This document shows, in pieces, positions 8,667 to 18,893 of a DNA stretch of 64,000 bases. The notes under the pieces are model-generated. The model did no database searches. It saw only the letters and a program-made list of their open reading frames with translations, and had not been told where the DNA came from. Source of the stretch: Kiritimatiellia bacterium (GTDB lineage: Bacteria > Verrucomicrobiota > Kiritimatiellia > UBA8416 > JADHWI01); the NCBI GenBank assembly GCA_016783565.1, contig JADHWI010000004.1, forward strand, positions 22,346-86,345, in the 5' to 3' direction. The first letter of the stretch is position 1, and each line of letters begins with the position of its first letter. The translations under genes were made by a program, and so were the position numbers.

Positions 8667-10115
8667 GTGAATCCAAAACCAGTTTTCCACTTGATATCTG
8701 TTATGCTTATGGTGCTGGGCCTGGCCATTGCATTCTGTGCATGGATTGCGTGGTTTTGCGGTGATCCGGTGCACACGCAAGTGGGGTTGCTTGAGTCCGC
8801 CGGGATTGTAGTGGTTGCCGGTGCCCTGCTGTTTGCCGGCACGCGTGGACCTGTGGACCTGTCACGTCGAGATGGATTTGGAATTGTTGCGCTGGGCTGG
8901 ATTATGGCGGCGAGTTTCGGGGCGTTGCCCTATCTGTTGACGGGGGTCATCGTCAACCCTGTTGCAGCCGTGTTTGAGACCATGTCTGGGTTTACGACGA
9001 CCGGGGCTTCGGTCCTGTCCGATCTTGAGGCCATTCCGTGCGGGGTGATGTTCTGGCGTGCCATGACGCATTTCTTCGGTGGCATGGGTGTGCTGGTTCT
9101 GTGTGTGGCCATTCTTCCATTCCTTGGAGTGGGCGGGATGCAGATTTATCGTGCGGAGATGCCGGGACCCTCGAAGGATCGGCTTACCCCTCGCATTGCC
9201 ACGACGGCGAAATTGCTGTGGGGGGTATACGTGTTGCTTTGCGTGGCCGAAGCCGGATTGTTGCGTCTGGGTGGGATGAACTGGTTCGATGCCTTCTGTC
9301 ACGCATTCGCGACGATGGCTACGGGTGGGTTTTCGACCCGGAGCGCCAGCGTCGCTGCATACAACAGTGTTTATATTGAGACCGTAATTATCGTTTTTAT
9401 GTTTTTGGCAGGCACGAACTTTGCGTTAAATTATCGTGCGTTAACCGGGCAGCCGCTCTGCTATTTTCGTGATCCGGAATTCAGGTTTTACCTGGGCGTA
9501 TGGCTGACCGCGACAGCGGTGATTGTCTGGAATATACATGGCTCGGTGTATTCCTCTTTCGGCGAGGCTGTGCGCGCGGCATTTTTTCAGTCGACCTCTA
9601 TTATGACCACGACGGGATTCTGTACCGAGAATTTTGACGTGTGGCCGGGGGCCTCCAAGGTGGTTCTGATACTGTTGATGTTTGTCGGTGGTTGTGCGGG
9701 TTCGACCGGTGGCGGGATGAAGAACATCCGCATCTTTGTGGTCGTGAAGAAGGTGCTTCGTGAAGTACGGCTGTTTATGCAACCGCAGGCCGTGCTGAAG
9801 GTCAAAATCGGGCGTGTGCCGGTGTCACCGGAAGTGATATCACACATCTCAGCATTCTTTATCGTCTTTGTCTTGGTGTTTGCCATGGGGACGTTGATCA
9901 TGACATTCTTTACACCGGATTTGCAGACGGCGTTGTCGTCCGTTATCGCCACGCTCGGAAACATTGGTCCCGGGTTGGGTGGCGTGGGTGCGGTGCAGAA
10001 CTATGCGGCTATTCCCGCGCCCGGTCAGGTGTTGTTGACCGTGTTTATGCTGCTGGGGCGACTGGAGCTCTACACGGTATTGATTGTGCTTTTGCCGAGT
10101 TTCTGGCGAAAATAG
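8667..10115 (+). CDS. trkH: Trk potassium uptake transporter TrkH
   Basis: 482 aa membrane protein; MSGFTTTGASVL, STSIMTTTGFCTENFDVWP and GGCAGSTGGGMKNIR selectivity/loop motifs. Confidence 0.93.
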   Translation: MNPKPVFHLISVMLMVLGLAIAFCAWIAWFCGDPVHTQVGLLESAGIVVVAGALLFAGTRGPVDLSRRDGFGIVALGWIMAASFGALPYLLTGVIVNPVAAVFETMSGFTTTGASVLSDLEAIPCGVMFWRAMTHFFGGMGVLVLCVAILPFLGVGGMQIYRAEMPGPSKDRLTPRIATTAKLLWGVYVLLCVAEAGLLRLGGMNWFDAFCHAFATMATGGFSTRSASVAAYNSVYIETVIIVFMFLAGTNFALNYRALTGQPLCYFRDPEFRFYLGVWLTATAVIVWNIHGSVYSSFGEAVRAAFFQSTSIMTTTGFCTENFDVWPGASKVVLILLMFVGGCAGSTGGGMKNIRIFVVVKKVLREVRLFMQPQAVLKVKIGRVPVSPEVISHISAFFIVFVLVFAMGTLIMTFFTPDLQTALSSVIATLGNIGPGLGGVGAVQNYAAIPAPGQVLLTVFMLLGRLELYTVLIVLLPSFWRK

Positions 10116-10139
10116 GCATCGGCAACTGCGCGAAAGGAA

Positions 10140-12350
10140 GTGTGTGTTATGGCACAGCAAAGCGCAACACAGTCCAAGGCGGCGCGCTTCGGAACTTTTG
10201 GCGGCGTGTTTACTCCCTGTACGCTGACGATCCTTGGCGTCATTATGTTTCTGCGCTTCGGTCAGGTCGTCGGCAATGCCGGTGTGCTGCGAGCGATTTG
10301 CATTGTGTTAACCGCCAAGCTCATTACGGTGCTGACGGCGTTGTCGCTGTCTGCGGCCGCGACGAATACGCGGGTAAAGGGAGGCGGTGCATATTATTTG
10401 ATCAGTCGCTCCCTTGGCATTGAGTTCGGTGGTGCGATCGGCGTGGTGTTCTATGTGTCGCAGGCGATCGCGGTGGCTCTCTATGTCATGGGTTTCACTG
10501 AGGCTCTCATCGCCATTGTACCGGATCTTGCTGCTGCGCCCCGCGTGTTAGCGACTGTCGTGAATGTGGTTGTCTTTGTTTGCGTGTTTATTGGCGCCGG
10601 GTGGGCGATCAAGGTGCAATATGTGATTTTGGGAGCTTTGATGCTGGCGATCACATCGTTTGCACTCGGGGCGTTAAGGCTTTGGGATTCCGCGTTGCTG
10701 GCAGCAAACTGGAACCAGAGCTACGAGCCCGGGCAGAGTTACTGGATCATGTTTGCATTGTTCTTCCCTGCGGTGACGGGCATCATGGCAGGTGCCAACA
10801 TGTCGGGCGACCTGAAAAATCCGGGTCGTTCCATTCCGCGTGGCACGTTGTTGGCAATCCTGTTCACGGGGCTGGTCTACCTGGGGGTTGCCGTGCTTCT
10901 TGGAGCTTCGTCCTCACGTGAAGCATTGAAAACCGATTCAATGATTGTATCGACGAATGCGCTGGTTCCATTATTGATTGTGGTGGGCGTGTTTGCGGCC
11001 ACACTTTCTTCGGCCCTGGGCAGTATGATGGGGGCTCCACGAATATTGCAGGCTCTGGGGCGCGACAAGGTATTGCCATTTCTGAAACCTTTCGGAAAGG
11101 GTAGCGGCCCGGCTTCGGAACCGCGTCGTGCAACCGTGGTTTCTTTTGCAATCGCCCAGAGTGGTATCATGCTCGGGGACCTCAATGCGATTGCCCCGGT
11201 GATTACGATGTTTTTCATGATTACCTACGGTGCAATCAACCTGGCGACTTTTTTCGAAGCTTTCAGTGGAAACCCCAGCTATCGTCCGACGTTTCGCTGG
11301 TGTCATTGGGTGCTGTCGTTGGCCGGGGCGGTGCTTTGCGGCGGTGTCATGTTTCTGATCAATGCTTTGTGGGCCGTTGTGGCCGTGATCACCATGGGCG
11401 GTATCTATGCGTATCTGCGACGTCAGGAACTGCAGGTGACGTGGGGAGATGTGGCCAGCGGAACGATGTTTGAGCGTGCTCGACGAAACTTGCTGATGCT
11501 GGAGGAAGAGGAGTACCATGCCAAGAATTGGCGACCGGCCATTCTGGTGATGGGCGGTGGAAGTGCGGATCGCTTGTATATTGCTGTGTATGGGCGCCGT
11601 CTGGCAGGCAAGCACGGGTTGTTGATGCTGGGGCATGTTCTGGTGGGTGATGCGGATGAGCTGCTGGAGCGTCATGTCAAAGTGCAACCCGCGCTGCGCA
11701 AGCTGATTGCCGACAATGAGTTGGAAGCGTTTCCTGTGGTTACGATTGCTCCGGAGTTGACGGCCGGGATCTCCTCGCTGATTCAGTGTTGTGGCGTGGG
11801 CGCGCTGCGCCCGAATATGGTGCTTTTGGGATGGAATACTGATCCCGGTAAGAGGGCTGACTTTGAAGCCAATTTGCGTACGGTTGTGCGATTGGGAAGG
11901 AGCATGGCGGTCCTGCGTTGTCTGGAACCGCCCGAAGATATATGGGATATTCGATCCGGCACCGTGGATGTATGGTGGCAGGGCAAGGGGGCTAATGGGC
12001 ATTTGATGCTACTGCTTGCCTACGTGCTGTGCCGTGATCCTGACATGCGTGGTCGAAAGGTGCGGTTGATTCGTATGTTGCCTTCGGAGACAGGGCGCGA
12101 AGAGACGCTCACACATTTGCGCAAGCTGTCCGAAGAGGTTCGGATTCCTGCCGAGGGCGTCGTCGTGGTCGGCGAAGATTTTGCCCAGGTCGTACGTGCT
12201 CAGAGTGCACGCGCTTCTTTGGTCATGCTTGGGATGGCGGACCCGCGTGAACAGGAGGACGGCTTTGTCTCCCGTTTAGAGTTTCTCGCAGCAGATTTGC
12301 CCAACGTGCTGTTTGTCTACAGTGCTGGAGACATGAGCCTGCATGCCTAG
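10140..12350 (+). CDS. SLC12-like (cation-chloride cotransporter / APC superfamily) permease
   Basis: 736 aa; KAARFGTFGGVFTPCTLTILGVIMFLRFGQVVGNAGV, FFPAVTGIMAGANMSGDLKNPGRSIPRGT and a long C-terminal cytosolic domain, as in SLC12 relatives. Confidence 0.85.
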   Translation: MCVMAQQSATQSKAARFGTFGGVFTPCTLTILGVIMFLRFGQVVGNAGVLRAICIVLTAKLITVLTALSLSAAATNTRVKGGGAYYLISRSLGIEFGGAIGVVFYVSQAIAVALYVMGFTEALIAIVPDLAAAPRVLATVVNVVVFVCVFIGAGWAIKVQYVILGALMLAITSFALGALRLWDSALLAANWNQSYEPGQSYWIMFALFFPAVTGIMAGANMSGDLKNPGRSIPRGTLLAILFTGLVYLGVAVLLGASSSREALKTDSMIVSTNALVPLLIVVGVFAATLSSALGSMMGAPRILQALGRDKVLPFLKPFGKGSGPASEPRRATVVSFAIAQSGIMLGDLNAIAPVITMFFMITYGAINLATFFEAFSGNPSYRPTFRWCHWVLSLAGAVLCGGVMFLINALWAVVAVITMGGIYAYLRRQELQVTWGDVASGTMFERARRNLLMLEEEEYHAKNWRPAILVMGGGSADRLYIAVYGRRLAGKHGLLMLGHVLVGDADELLERHVKVQPALRKLIADNELEAFPVVTIAPELTAGISSLIQCCGVGALRPNMVLLGWNTDPGKRADFEANLRTVVRLGRSMAVLRCLEPPEDIWDIRSGTVDVWWQGKGANGHLMLLLAYVLCRDPDMRGRKVRLIRMLPSETGREETLTHLRKLSEEVRIPAEGVVVVGEDFAQVVRAQSARASLVMLGMADPREQEDGFVSRLEFLAADLPNVLFVYSAGDMSLHA

Positions 12351-12409
12351 AGTTTCGTATTGCGGATTGGGTTTGTGATATACGACTTCAGGCATCCCAT
12401 TGATACCGA

Positions 12410-12449
12410 CCGGACTCCAGATAGCCTCTGGCTGAACCATGGAGTCCGG
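12410..12449. terminator. Stem-loop between convergent genes, putative bidirectional terminator
   Basis: CCGGACTCCA ... TGGAGTCCGG, perfect 10-bp arms, with an inner AGCC-TCT-GGCT hairpin. Confidence 0.55.
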
Positions 12450-12466
12450 CAGATTCTTTATCGGTA

Positions 12467-12667
12467 TTAGTGATCATGCCCTTCATGACTGTCGTGATCG
12501 TGCTCGCCAGCAGGGCAGGTAGCCGTCGCCTCTTTAGCCATTTCCGGCTCCCAGTTTGTTGACGTGTTTTCACTCTTTTGTTCGGTGATCTCTGGTTTGG
12601 CTGATTCTGTGTTGCCGCAGCCTACGCAAAGGCCTGCGATGATGAGTAATGCAAGCATGCTCTTCAT
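12467..12667 (-). CDS. Small His-rich lipoprotein of the metal efflux operon
   Basis: 66 aa MKSMLALLIIAGLCVGCGNTES...CPAGEHDHDSHEGHDH; lipobox plus His-rich tail; ATG overlaps the stop of the RND gene (ATGA). It lies in frame inside ORF 12467..12910. Confidence 0.8.
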   Translation of the reverse strand: MKSMLALLIIAGLCVGCGNTESAKPEITEQKSENTSTNWEPEMAKEATATCPAGEHDHDSHEGHDH

Positions 12668-15600
12668 ATCTCTTCTCCCGTTGTTGTGTTTTCTATGCCA
12701 GGTTGGCGTTTCCAGTGTTTCTCGATCCAAATATATGCAGCGGGGATGACAAATAGCGTCACGACGGTTGATGTGGCAAGGCCAAAGACAACCACGATAG
12801 CCAGGGGACGTTGCACTTCTGAACCGGTGCCGGTCGCGATGATCAATGGCAGCAGCCCCAGTGCGGTGGTGACCGTGGTCATGAGAACGGGTCTGAATTT
12901 TGATCGGCACCCGGATAGTACGGCAGTCAGCAAGGACGTACCTTCCTGGCGAAGCCGTTCAAATCGTGATATCAGTACAACACCATCAGTCAGAGCAATC
13001 CCGAAAAGTGCGATGAATCCGATGGAGGAAGGAATGCTGATGTTCTCACCAAAGGCTGCCAGTGCCAGTACTCCGCCGACTAATGCCAGAGGCACATTCA
13101 GCATAATGAGCAAAGCGAGCCGGATAGACCCAAAGAGACCGTAGAGCATGCTGAGTACCAGAGCCAGCGTGATGGGGATGACGACTGCCAGCCTGCGGTT
13201 TGCGGCTTGCTGTAGTTCGAATTGTCCACCCCATGCCACCCTGTATCCCGTTGGAAGTATATCCGCTTGTGAAACTGCGGTTTGCGCATCTCTCACAAAG
13301 GTTCCGACATCGCGGCCGCGGACGTTGCATTGTACTGAGATGTAGCGCTGGGTATTTTCTCTGCTGATTTGCCGCAGACCGGTCACCGTTTTAATCTCGG
13401 CCAGAGTGCTTAGCGGGACGTGTGATCCGGATGGTGTGAGAATCAGTAAGTTGCCAATAGCTTCGTTGTCTTCCTGGTAGCGTTTATCCAGACGTACCAG
13501 GATTCGTGATGACATTTCTCCCTCGAATACATCGCCGACGACATCCCCTGTAAGAGCCTGGTGGACGAGGGCTTGAACTTCGTGCTTGTTGAGCCCGTAG
13601 CGGGCCAGATGCTCAGTGTTTAAAATGACCTGTACCTGAGTCTGTCCGTCTGTTTGTTCCACTCGTAGATCGGCAACGCCATCAACCTCTGCTACGATGT
13701 GTTCTATTTCGCCAGCCAGCGTTTTCAGCTGATCCATGTCGTCGCCGAAGATTTTCATGACGACTTGCGCTCCGGATCCGGCGATCAGGCCGTCCACTTC
13801 GTGTGCAATGGGCTGAGAGAAGCCGATGGCGACGCCAAGGAATTCATCCAGGCGATCTTCGAGAACGGCAACGACTTCCTGTTGGGTTCTGGATCTGCTC
13901 CCGAATCGCCGGGGCTTCAGGGTGATGGTGATGCACCCGTAGTTTGTGTGGTGCATGTGCGGACCGACTTCCCCGTAACCGATGTCCGCGATGATGTTTT
14001 TAATCTCGGGAACGTCCGTAGCGATTTCTGAAATGTCCGAGCAGATTGACTTGATCTCCTCCAAAGAAATGTTCGGGTTCATGTAGGCGTAGCAGTTGAT
14101 GGTGCCTTCCTGCAAAGTGGGCACGAACTCTCTGCCTAAATGTGCGAATCCCATTATGCCGCATCCCAGAAGCACCAGAAGTATGCCGTTTAAGGCGAAG
14201 GGATGTTTGAGTGTTCTGTTGACCATCTTCTCATAGCCATTCAGCAGTCGGGTTAAGACCTCTCCCGGTCCACGCCCAGCACGCCTGTGGTCCGTGCGGT
14301 GCAGTAGACGGAAGAAAATAGGCGCGACCAGAAGTGCGTAGAGAAGGGAGCCTCCCATGGTTGCGACGACCGCAAATGCCAGCGGTTTGAACATTTTCCC
14401 CTCGATTTCACCAAGTGTGAAGATGGGTAGAAAGACGACCGCGATCACCGCTACGGCAAACACAATCGGACGTCCGACTTCCTGAGCGGCTTTCAAAATT
14501 TGGCTTTCGCTCTCGCGTTGTCCTTTTTTGGTGCCGGCGGCAGTCTGGAGCTTTTCGACCATGATGATGCTTGCATCAATGATCATGCCAAGCGCGATGG
14601 CCATCCCCCCGAATGAAATGAGGTCTCCCGGGATTCCGCTTCGTTCCATGAGCACGATTCCGAACAGCAGTGCGAAAGGAAGCGAGCAAACCATGATGAA
14701 TGCATTTCTCAGGTTTCCCAGAAACAGAAATGCCACCACGGACACAAGGAACAGGCCGAGCAGCAGCGCGTTGCGGACCGTTCGGATGCTGTCGGCCACG
14801 AGGTCCGCCTGGTCATAATAGGGTATAATCTTGACGTTTTCAGGAAGGGTCTCGTTGAGCTCGCCAATGCGGGCACGGAGATCTTTGATTACGGCGAATG
14901 AATTCGCGCGGTGCAGTTTGTACACCCCACCCAGAACCACTTCCTGTTTGCCGTCCAGAATGGCCACGCCCCTGCGGAAAGCCTGTCCCAGGTTGACGGT
15001 GCCCAGGTCTTTTACGAGCACTGGTTTTGCATCGATGGTTTTGACGACCGTGTTGGCAATTTCTCCGACGCTGCTGACGCGACCCAGCGTACGCACAATG
15101 AGCTCCTCGCTGCCTCGCGTGATGATGCCGGCACCGACGTTTGCATTATTCAGTTCTATGGCCTTACTGACGTCTGAGACGGTGAGACCGTGAGAGAGTA
15201 AATTTTCGGGTGAAAGCGCCACTTCGTATTGACGGATGAATCCTCCCTGGCTGATGACTTTGGCGACGCCAGGTACGGTTTCAATGCCGCGTTTGATGAT
15301 CCATTCGTGCAGAGTCCGAACTTCCGTAATGTCACGGTTTTCGGCTTCAAGATAATAGGCAAGGATCTTACCCATGCCGCTGGCCACTGGCCCCATTTCA
15401 AGTCCATGCGGCATATCCACGCCTTCCGGAATACCTTCTTCTGCTTGTTTGAGACGTTCTGAGACGAGCTGTCTGGCACGGTAGATGTCAATATCGTCTT
15501 CGAAGTAGACGTTGACGGTTGATAATCCAAGCGAGGACAGAGAACGAATTTTCTGCACGCCTGGAATGCTGCGCATTGCCGTTTCCGCAGGGCGTGTTAC

Positions 15601-15792
15601 AAGCTGCTCGACTTCCTCGGGAGCCATTCCGTCAACTTCCGCAAAGACCTGAACGAGGTTGGGACTGATGTCCGGGAATGCATCGATGGAGAGTCTGGAG
15701 AGTGCGGAGACACCCAGGGTGCAGACCACTACGGTTGTGATGACTGCGAGCAGCTTGTGCTTTAATCCAATATGTATAATCTTTTCAATCAT
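12664..15792 (-). CDS. Heavy-metal efflux RND transporter (CzcA/CusA family)
   Basis: 1042 aa; HME-RND features SIDAFPDISPNLVQVFAEVDGMAPEEVEQLVTRPAE, GMIIDASIIMVEKL, GIALTDGVVLISRFERLR. Confidence 0.95.
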   Translation of the reverse strand: MIEKIIHIGLKHKLLAVITTVVVCTLGVSALSRLSIDAFPDISPNLVQVFAEVDGMAPEEVEQLVTRPAETAMRSIPGVQKIRSLSSLGLSTVNVYFEDDIDIYRARQLVSERLKQAEEGIPEGVDMPHGLEMGPVASGMGKILAYYLEAENRDITEVRTLHEWIIKRGIETVPGVAKVISQGGFIRQYEVALSPENLLSHGLTVSDVSKAIELNNANVGAGIITRGSEELIVRTLGRVSSVGEIANTVVKTIDAKPVLVKDLGTVNLGQAFRRGVAILDGKQEVVLGGVYKLHRANSFAVIKDLRARIGELNETLPENVKIIPYYDQADLVADSIRTVRNALLLGLFLVSVVAFLFLGNLRNAFIMVCSLPFALLFGIVLMERSGIPGDLISFGGMAIALGMIIDASIIMVEKLQTAAGTKKGQRESESQILKAAQEVGRPIVFAVAVIAVVFLPIFTLGEIEGKMFKPLAFAVVATMGGSLLYALLVAPIFFRLLHRTDHRRAGRGPGEVLTRLLNGYEKMVNRTLKHPFALNGILLVLLGCGIMGFAHLGREFVPTLQEGTINCYAYMNPNISLEEIKSICSDISEIATDVPEIKNIIADIGYGEVGPHMHHTNYGCITITLKPRRFGSRSRTQQEVVAVLEDRLDEFLGVAIGFSQPIAHEVDGLIAGSGAQVVMKIFGDDMDQLKTLAGEIEHIVAEVDGVADLRVEQTDGQTQVQVILNTEHLARYGLNKHEVQALVHQALTGDVVGDVFEGEMSSRILVRLDKRYQEDNEAIGNLLILTPSGSHVPLSTLAEIKTVTGLRQISRENTQRYISVQCNVRGRDVGTFVRDAQTAVSQADILPTGYRVAWGGQFELQQAANRRLAVVIPITLALVLSMLYGLFGSIRLALLIMLNVPLALVGGVLALAAFGENISIPSSIGFIALFGIALTDGVVLISRFERLRQEGTSLLTAVLSGCRSKFRPVLMTTVTTALGLLPLIIATGTGSEVQRPLAIVVVFGLATSTVVTLFVIPAAYIWIEKHWKRQPGIENTTTGEEI

Positions 15793-15809
15793 GGTCGATT
15801 CTCCGTGGA

Positions 15810-17378
15810 TCAGTGTGAATGCCCTGCGTGTGCGCCGCGTTCACCTGCTGCCGACTTGATGTATTCTGCCTTCAAGTGGAAGGCATTTACGGTGGCAACC
15901 TTTTCTCCGACGTGTAAGCCTTTGAGAATTTCTATCGTTTTGCCATCCGTTATGCCGGTTGTGACTTCGCGCAGTTCAAAGTCGGCCTTGCCCCACACGA
16001 ACACGCAGGGGTGATCATTCACCAATTGCACACTCGCTTCAGGTACGATAACGGCCTCTTCCCGGGAGGGTATGAGTATGGCTGCGTCAACAAAAGTTCC
16101 GGGGCGGAGTTTTTCCTCGGAATTACGCACGATGGCGCGTGCCAATGCGGTACGCGTGTCGGAAGCGACAATGGGTGAAATGAAGGTAATGGTCGTTTTC
16201 GTCGTACTGCCGTCAGGTAGATAGATGGTGACGAGTTGTTCTTCCTGTATTGATCCGATCGCATCCTGACTGATCGCCAGGTCTACCCAGACGCTCGTTA
16301 GATCTGCAATGGTGAAAACCTCGGCGGATTCATCGATGGACTCGCCCATCACAATATGTTTCTTGATTAAGGTTCCGTTAAAGGGAGCTCGTAATGCGTA
16401 CCATGCGAAGCGACGGTCTTTTCCCAGGGTGTCGGCGACGGGTGCGAGCGGATCTTTCCCGCAGTTTGGGTCGTCGCAAACGCATGGCTCAAGGCTCGTC
16501 GTTTCGGGAATCAGGGCTTCCACTTTCTTTACGGCCTCGTCATCAGCCCCTTTTAGACGCAATTGTTTTTCAGCGGCACTGGCGTTGAATCCCGCCAGTT
16601 GATTCTCCTGAATGGCTTCGGTATATGCGATCAGCGTTTCGTAGCGCGCCGTGTCCATGGCCGCAGCAAAGTGGGCTTGGGTTTGTCTCAGTGTGGTTTC
16701 GGCGATCAGGCGTTCCCTGTCGCTGCTGATTTTTTTGTCGTGTAGTCGTGCTTCCTGCTCGTAGGTGGTTCGTGCGGCCAGGAAGGCTGTATAGGCCGAA
16801 AGCAGTTGCCCCCGATATGCGCCCATTTCCAGGCTGTCCAGTTTATGGATGGCTTCGCTGGTGGCTTCTGTTTTGAGTAGTGCGATGAGTTTGATCACGT
16901 TTTCAAAGATCGCCTTGGCACGAGGCAGCTTGATGGCGCAGCAGCCGACTTCGGATTTCTTTTCGTAGAAGTTCAACTTGGCATTTGCGAGCTCATCGCT
17001 TTCGATCCATGCCAGAACATCATTGGTTTGTACGCGATCGCCGAGTGTTTTCTTTACCTCTCGTACGATTCCTTTTGCTCGCGGTACGACGTGTGCCACT
17101 CGATCCGAATTGATTTTGATTTCTCCTGGCACTCGAATCTCTCTGTGAACGGATCCGCGGACAGCGTACGCTATCTTTATGCCAAGGCGCTTAACTTGTT
17201 CCTGTGTGACGGGGATGCGTCGTGGCGCATTGTTGTGGTCTACATGTTCATAAGAAGTGTGTGGATGTTCTTCGTGGGAATCGTGCGGGTGGTTCTCTGC
17301 GGCAAAACTTGAACCGCTTGTCCACATCCACAGGGCTACTCCCGTGATCATTAATTGAATGTGTGTGTTTTTTTTCAT
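15810..17378 (-). CDS. Metal efflux RND membrane fusion protein (CzcB/CusB family)
   Basis: 522 aa; His-rich N-terminus ENHPHDSHEEHPHTSYEHVDHNN, HlyD-like barrel regions, CVCDDPNCGKD Cys segment, C-terminal AHAGHSH. Confidence 0.92.
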   Translation of the reverse strand: MKKNTHIQLMITGVALWMWTSGSSFAAENHPHDSHEEHPHTSYEHVDHNNAPRRIPVTQEQVKRLGIKIAYAVRGSVHREIRVPGEIKINSDRVAHVVPRAKGIVREVKKTLGDRVQTNDVLAWIESDELANAKLNFYEKKSEVGCCAIKLPRAKAIFENVIKLIALLKTEATSEAIHKLDSLEMGAYRGQLLSAYTAFLAARTTYEQEARLHDKKISSDRERLIAETTLRQTQAHFAAAMDTARYETLIAYTEAIQENQLAGFNASAAEKQLRLKGADDEAVKKVEALIPETTSLEPCVCDDPNCGKDPLAPVADTLGKDRRFAWYALRAPFNGTLIKKHIVMGESIDESAEVFTIADLTSVWVDLAISQDAIGSIQEEQLVTIYLPDGSTTKTTITFISPIVASDTRTALARAIVRNSEEKLRPGTFVDAAILIPSREEAVIVPEASVQLVNDHPCVFVWGKADFELREVTTGITDGKTIEILKGLHVGEKVATVNAFHLKAEYIKSAAGERGAHAGHSH

Positions 17379-18760
17379 TGTGTCTCCATGGTCTGTTGGT
17401 CGTTCAAGGGTTCTTCGATTTCTGCTCCGGTGAGTCTCTCAATGGTGATTGCAGCAGCGTGGTAGTCCGACAGTGCGTCGATCAGTAAGTTTTTGGTCTG
17501 AACAAGTCCGCGCTGTGCGTCCAGCATATCCAGGAATCCAAATTTGCCCTGCTGATAGCCGTCTCGCGCGGCGGTGAAGGCACTCTCCATGGCAGGGATA
17601 ACGGTTTGGGTCAGTGTTCGAGCACGCCGGTGTGCTATGCTGAGTTTTGTGTGACCCTCAGTCAGGTCGGTGGTCAGCCAGCCTCGGACGGCGATGCGCT
17701 GAGCGTTTGCCCCGTCCAGTGTATGTTTGGCGGCGGCAATATGTCCCTGATTGCGATTGAAGAGTGGCAGCGGGGCTGCGATCCCGAATGCCATTGCATC
17801 GGTTCCGTCTTCTTCGTAGCTTTGCAAGGCGATCGATGCTTTTACGTTGGGCACGCGTGCCGCCTTGGCGGCGGCCAGATTGGCTTCCAGCTTCTCCTGT
17901 TCAGCGTTCAGACGAGCCAGTTCCGGGTTGGCATCCAGCTTCTCCCGCAGAGCCTGTAGGTCGGGAATAGCATCTGGAATCGTCTCGATCTCTCCCGACA
18001 TGCGCGTAAAATGGGGTTCCTGTGCGCCCCACATTTGTGCCAGCCTGATGCGCGCGGATTTCAGATTGTCGCGCGCTGCAGCGATATCCAGTCGGGTAAG
18101 TTCCAGTGCCGCAGCAGTCTTTGTTGCTTGCAGCGGAGGCTCTTTGCCTGCGTTGACGCGCTCTTGTGCCGCATCGCGAACGCTTTCTGCGAGTTTTACG
18201 GCATCCAGTGCCAAGGTCATTCGCTGTTGTGCGGCGATGAGTATGGCTGACCGCTGTCGGGTCTCCGCGATGACATCAAGGCGAGCTGATTTGTAGTCCC
18301 ACTGGGCCAAGCGGGCATTGATGTCAGCCTGGTGCGTGCGCCACTTGCGTTTACCGCCAAGTTCAATTTCCTGAACCAGTGCGAGGACTGTTTCCGAGGA
18401 ATCAAATCCCGCTCCGTCCCTGTCGTACTCCTCGACTTCGGCTTTGATTATGGGGTTGGGCAGGAAACCAGCCTGTTTTGCCAGAGCTCGGGAAGCCTGA
18501 ATTCGGTGTTCTTCTGCTATGAGCTTGGGGCTTCTGGCGAGGGCGAGCTGCAGAGCTTGCGACAGATTGATCTGATCTGTGTGTTCAAGTGGTTCCTGCG
18601 CTGTCTCAGCGGTAGGCTTTTCCTGTTTGGCTGTTGCGTACTGCTCGGGAGTCAATTGCGTGTCGTGAGGGTTCGCGTATTGTGTACTCGTGGCGCACCC
18701 TGATCCCGCTGCTATGCAGATAGCGAGCAGGGCAATGGTTGCATCGTGTCTTTCTATCAT
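17375..18760 (-). CDS. TolC-family outer membrane efflux lipoprotein (CzcC/CusC-like)
   Basis: 461 aa; LLAICIAAGSGCATS lipobox and duplicated outer-membrane efflux helices; 4-bp overlap with the membrane fusion protein start. Confidence 0.92.
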   Translation of the reverse strand: MIERHDATIALLAICIAAGSGCATSTQYANPHDTQLTPEQYATAKQEKPTAETAQEPLEHTDQINLSQALQLALARSPKLIAEEHRIQASRALAKQAGFLPNPIIKAEVEEYDRDGAGFDSSETVLALVQEIELGGKRKWRTHQADINARLAQWDYKSARLDVIAETRQRSAILIAAQQRMTLALDAVKLAESVRDAAQERVNAGKEPPLQATKTAAALELTRLDIAAARDNLKSARIRLAQMWGAQEPHFTRMSGEIETIPDAIPDLQALREKLDANPELARLNAEQEKLEANLAAAKAARVPNVKASIALQSYEEDGTDAMAFGIAAPLPLFNRNQGHIAAAKHTLDGANAQRIAVRGWLTTDLTEGHTKLSIAHRRARTLTQTVIPAMESAFTAARDGYQQGKFGFLDMLDAQRGLVQTKNLLIDALSDYHAAAITIERLTGAEIEEPLNDQQTMETQ

Positions 18761-18893
18761 CGTCTTCTCCGTTTGAACCGTTATGAAGGGTTGTGTCCTG
18801 TTGTAGCAACACAGGGGGGGGTAGGGGCGGCAGCTAAAATTCCAGACAAAGAGGTCGTGAATTTTGGTTATCGCCGATACAGGGGGATGCTGA

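Noticed and set aside
10971-12002. 343-aa minus-strand ORF opposite the SLC12-like gene
   Set aside because: Shadow ORF on the antisense strand of a clearly conserved transporter; composition (H/Q/R-rich) is typical of antisense frames and no domain is recognisable.
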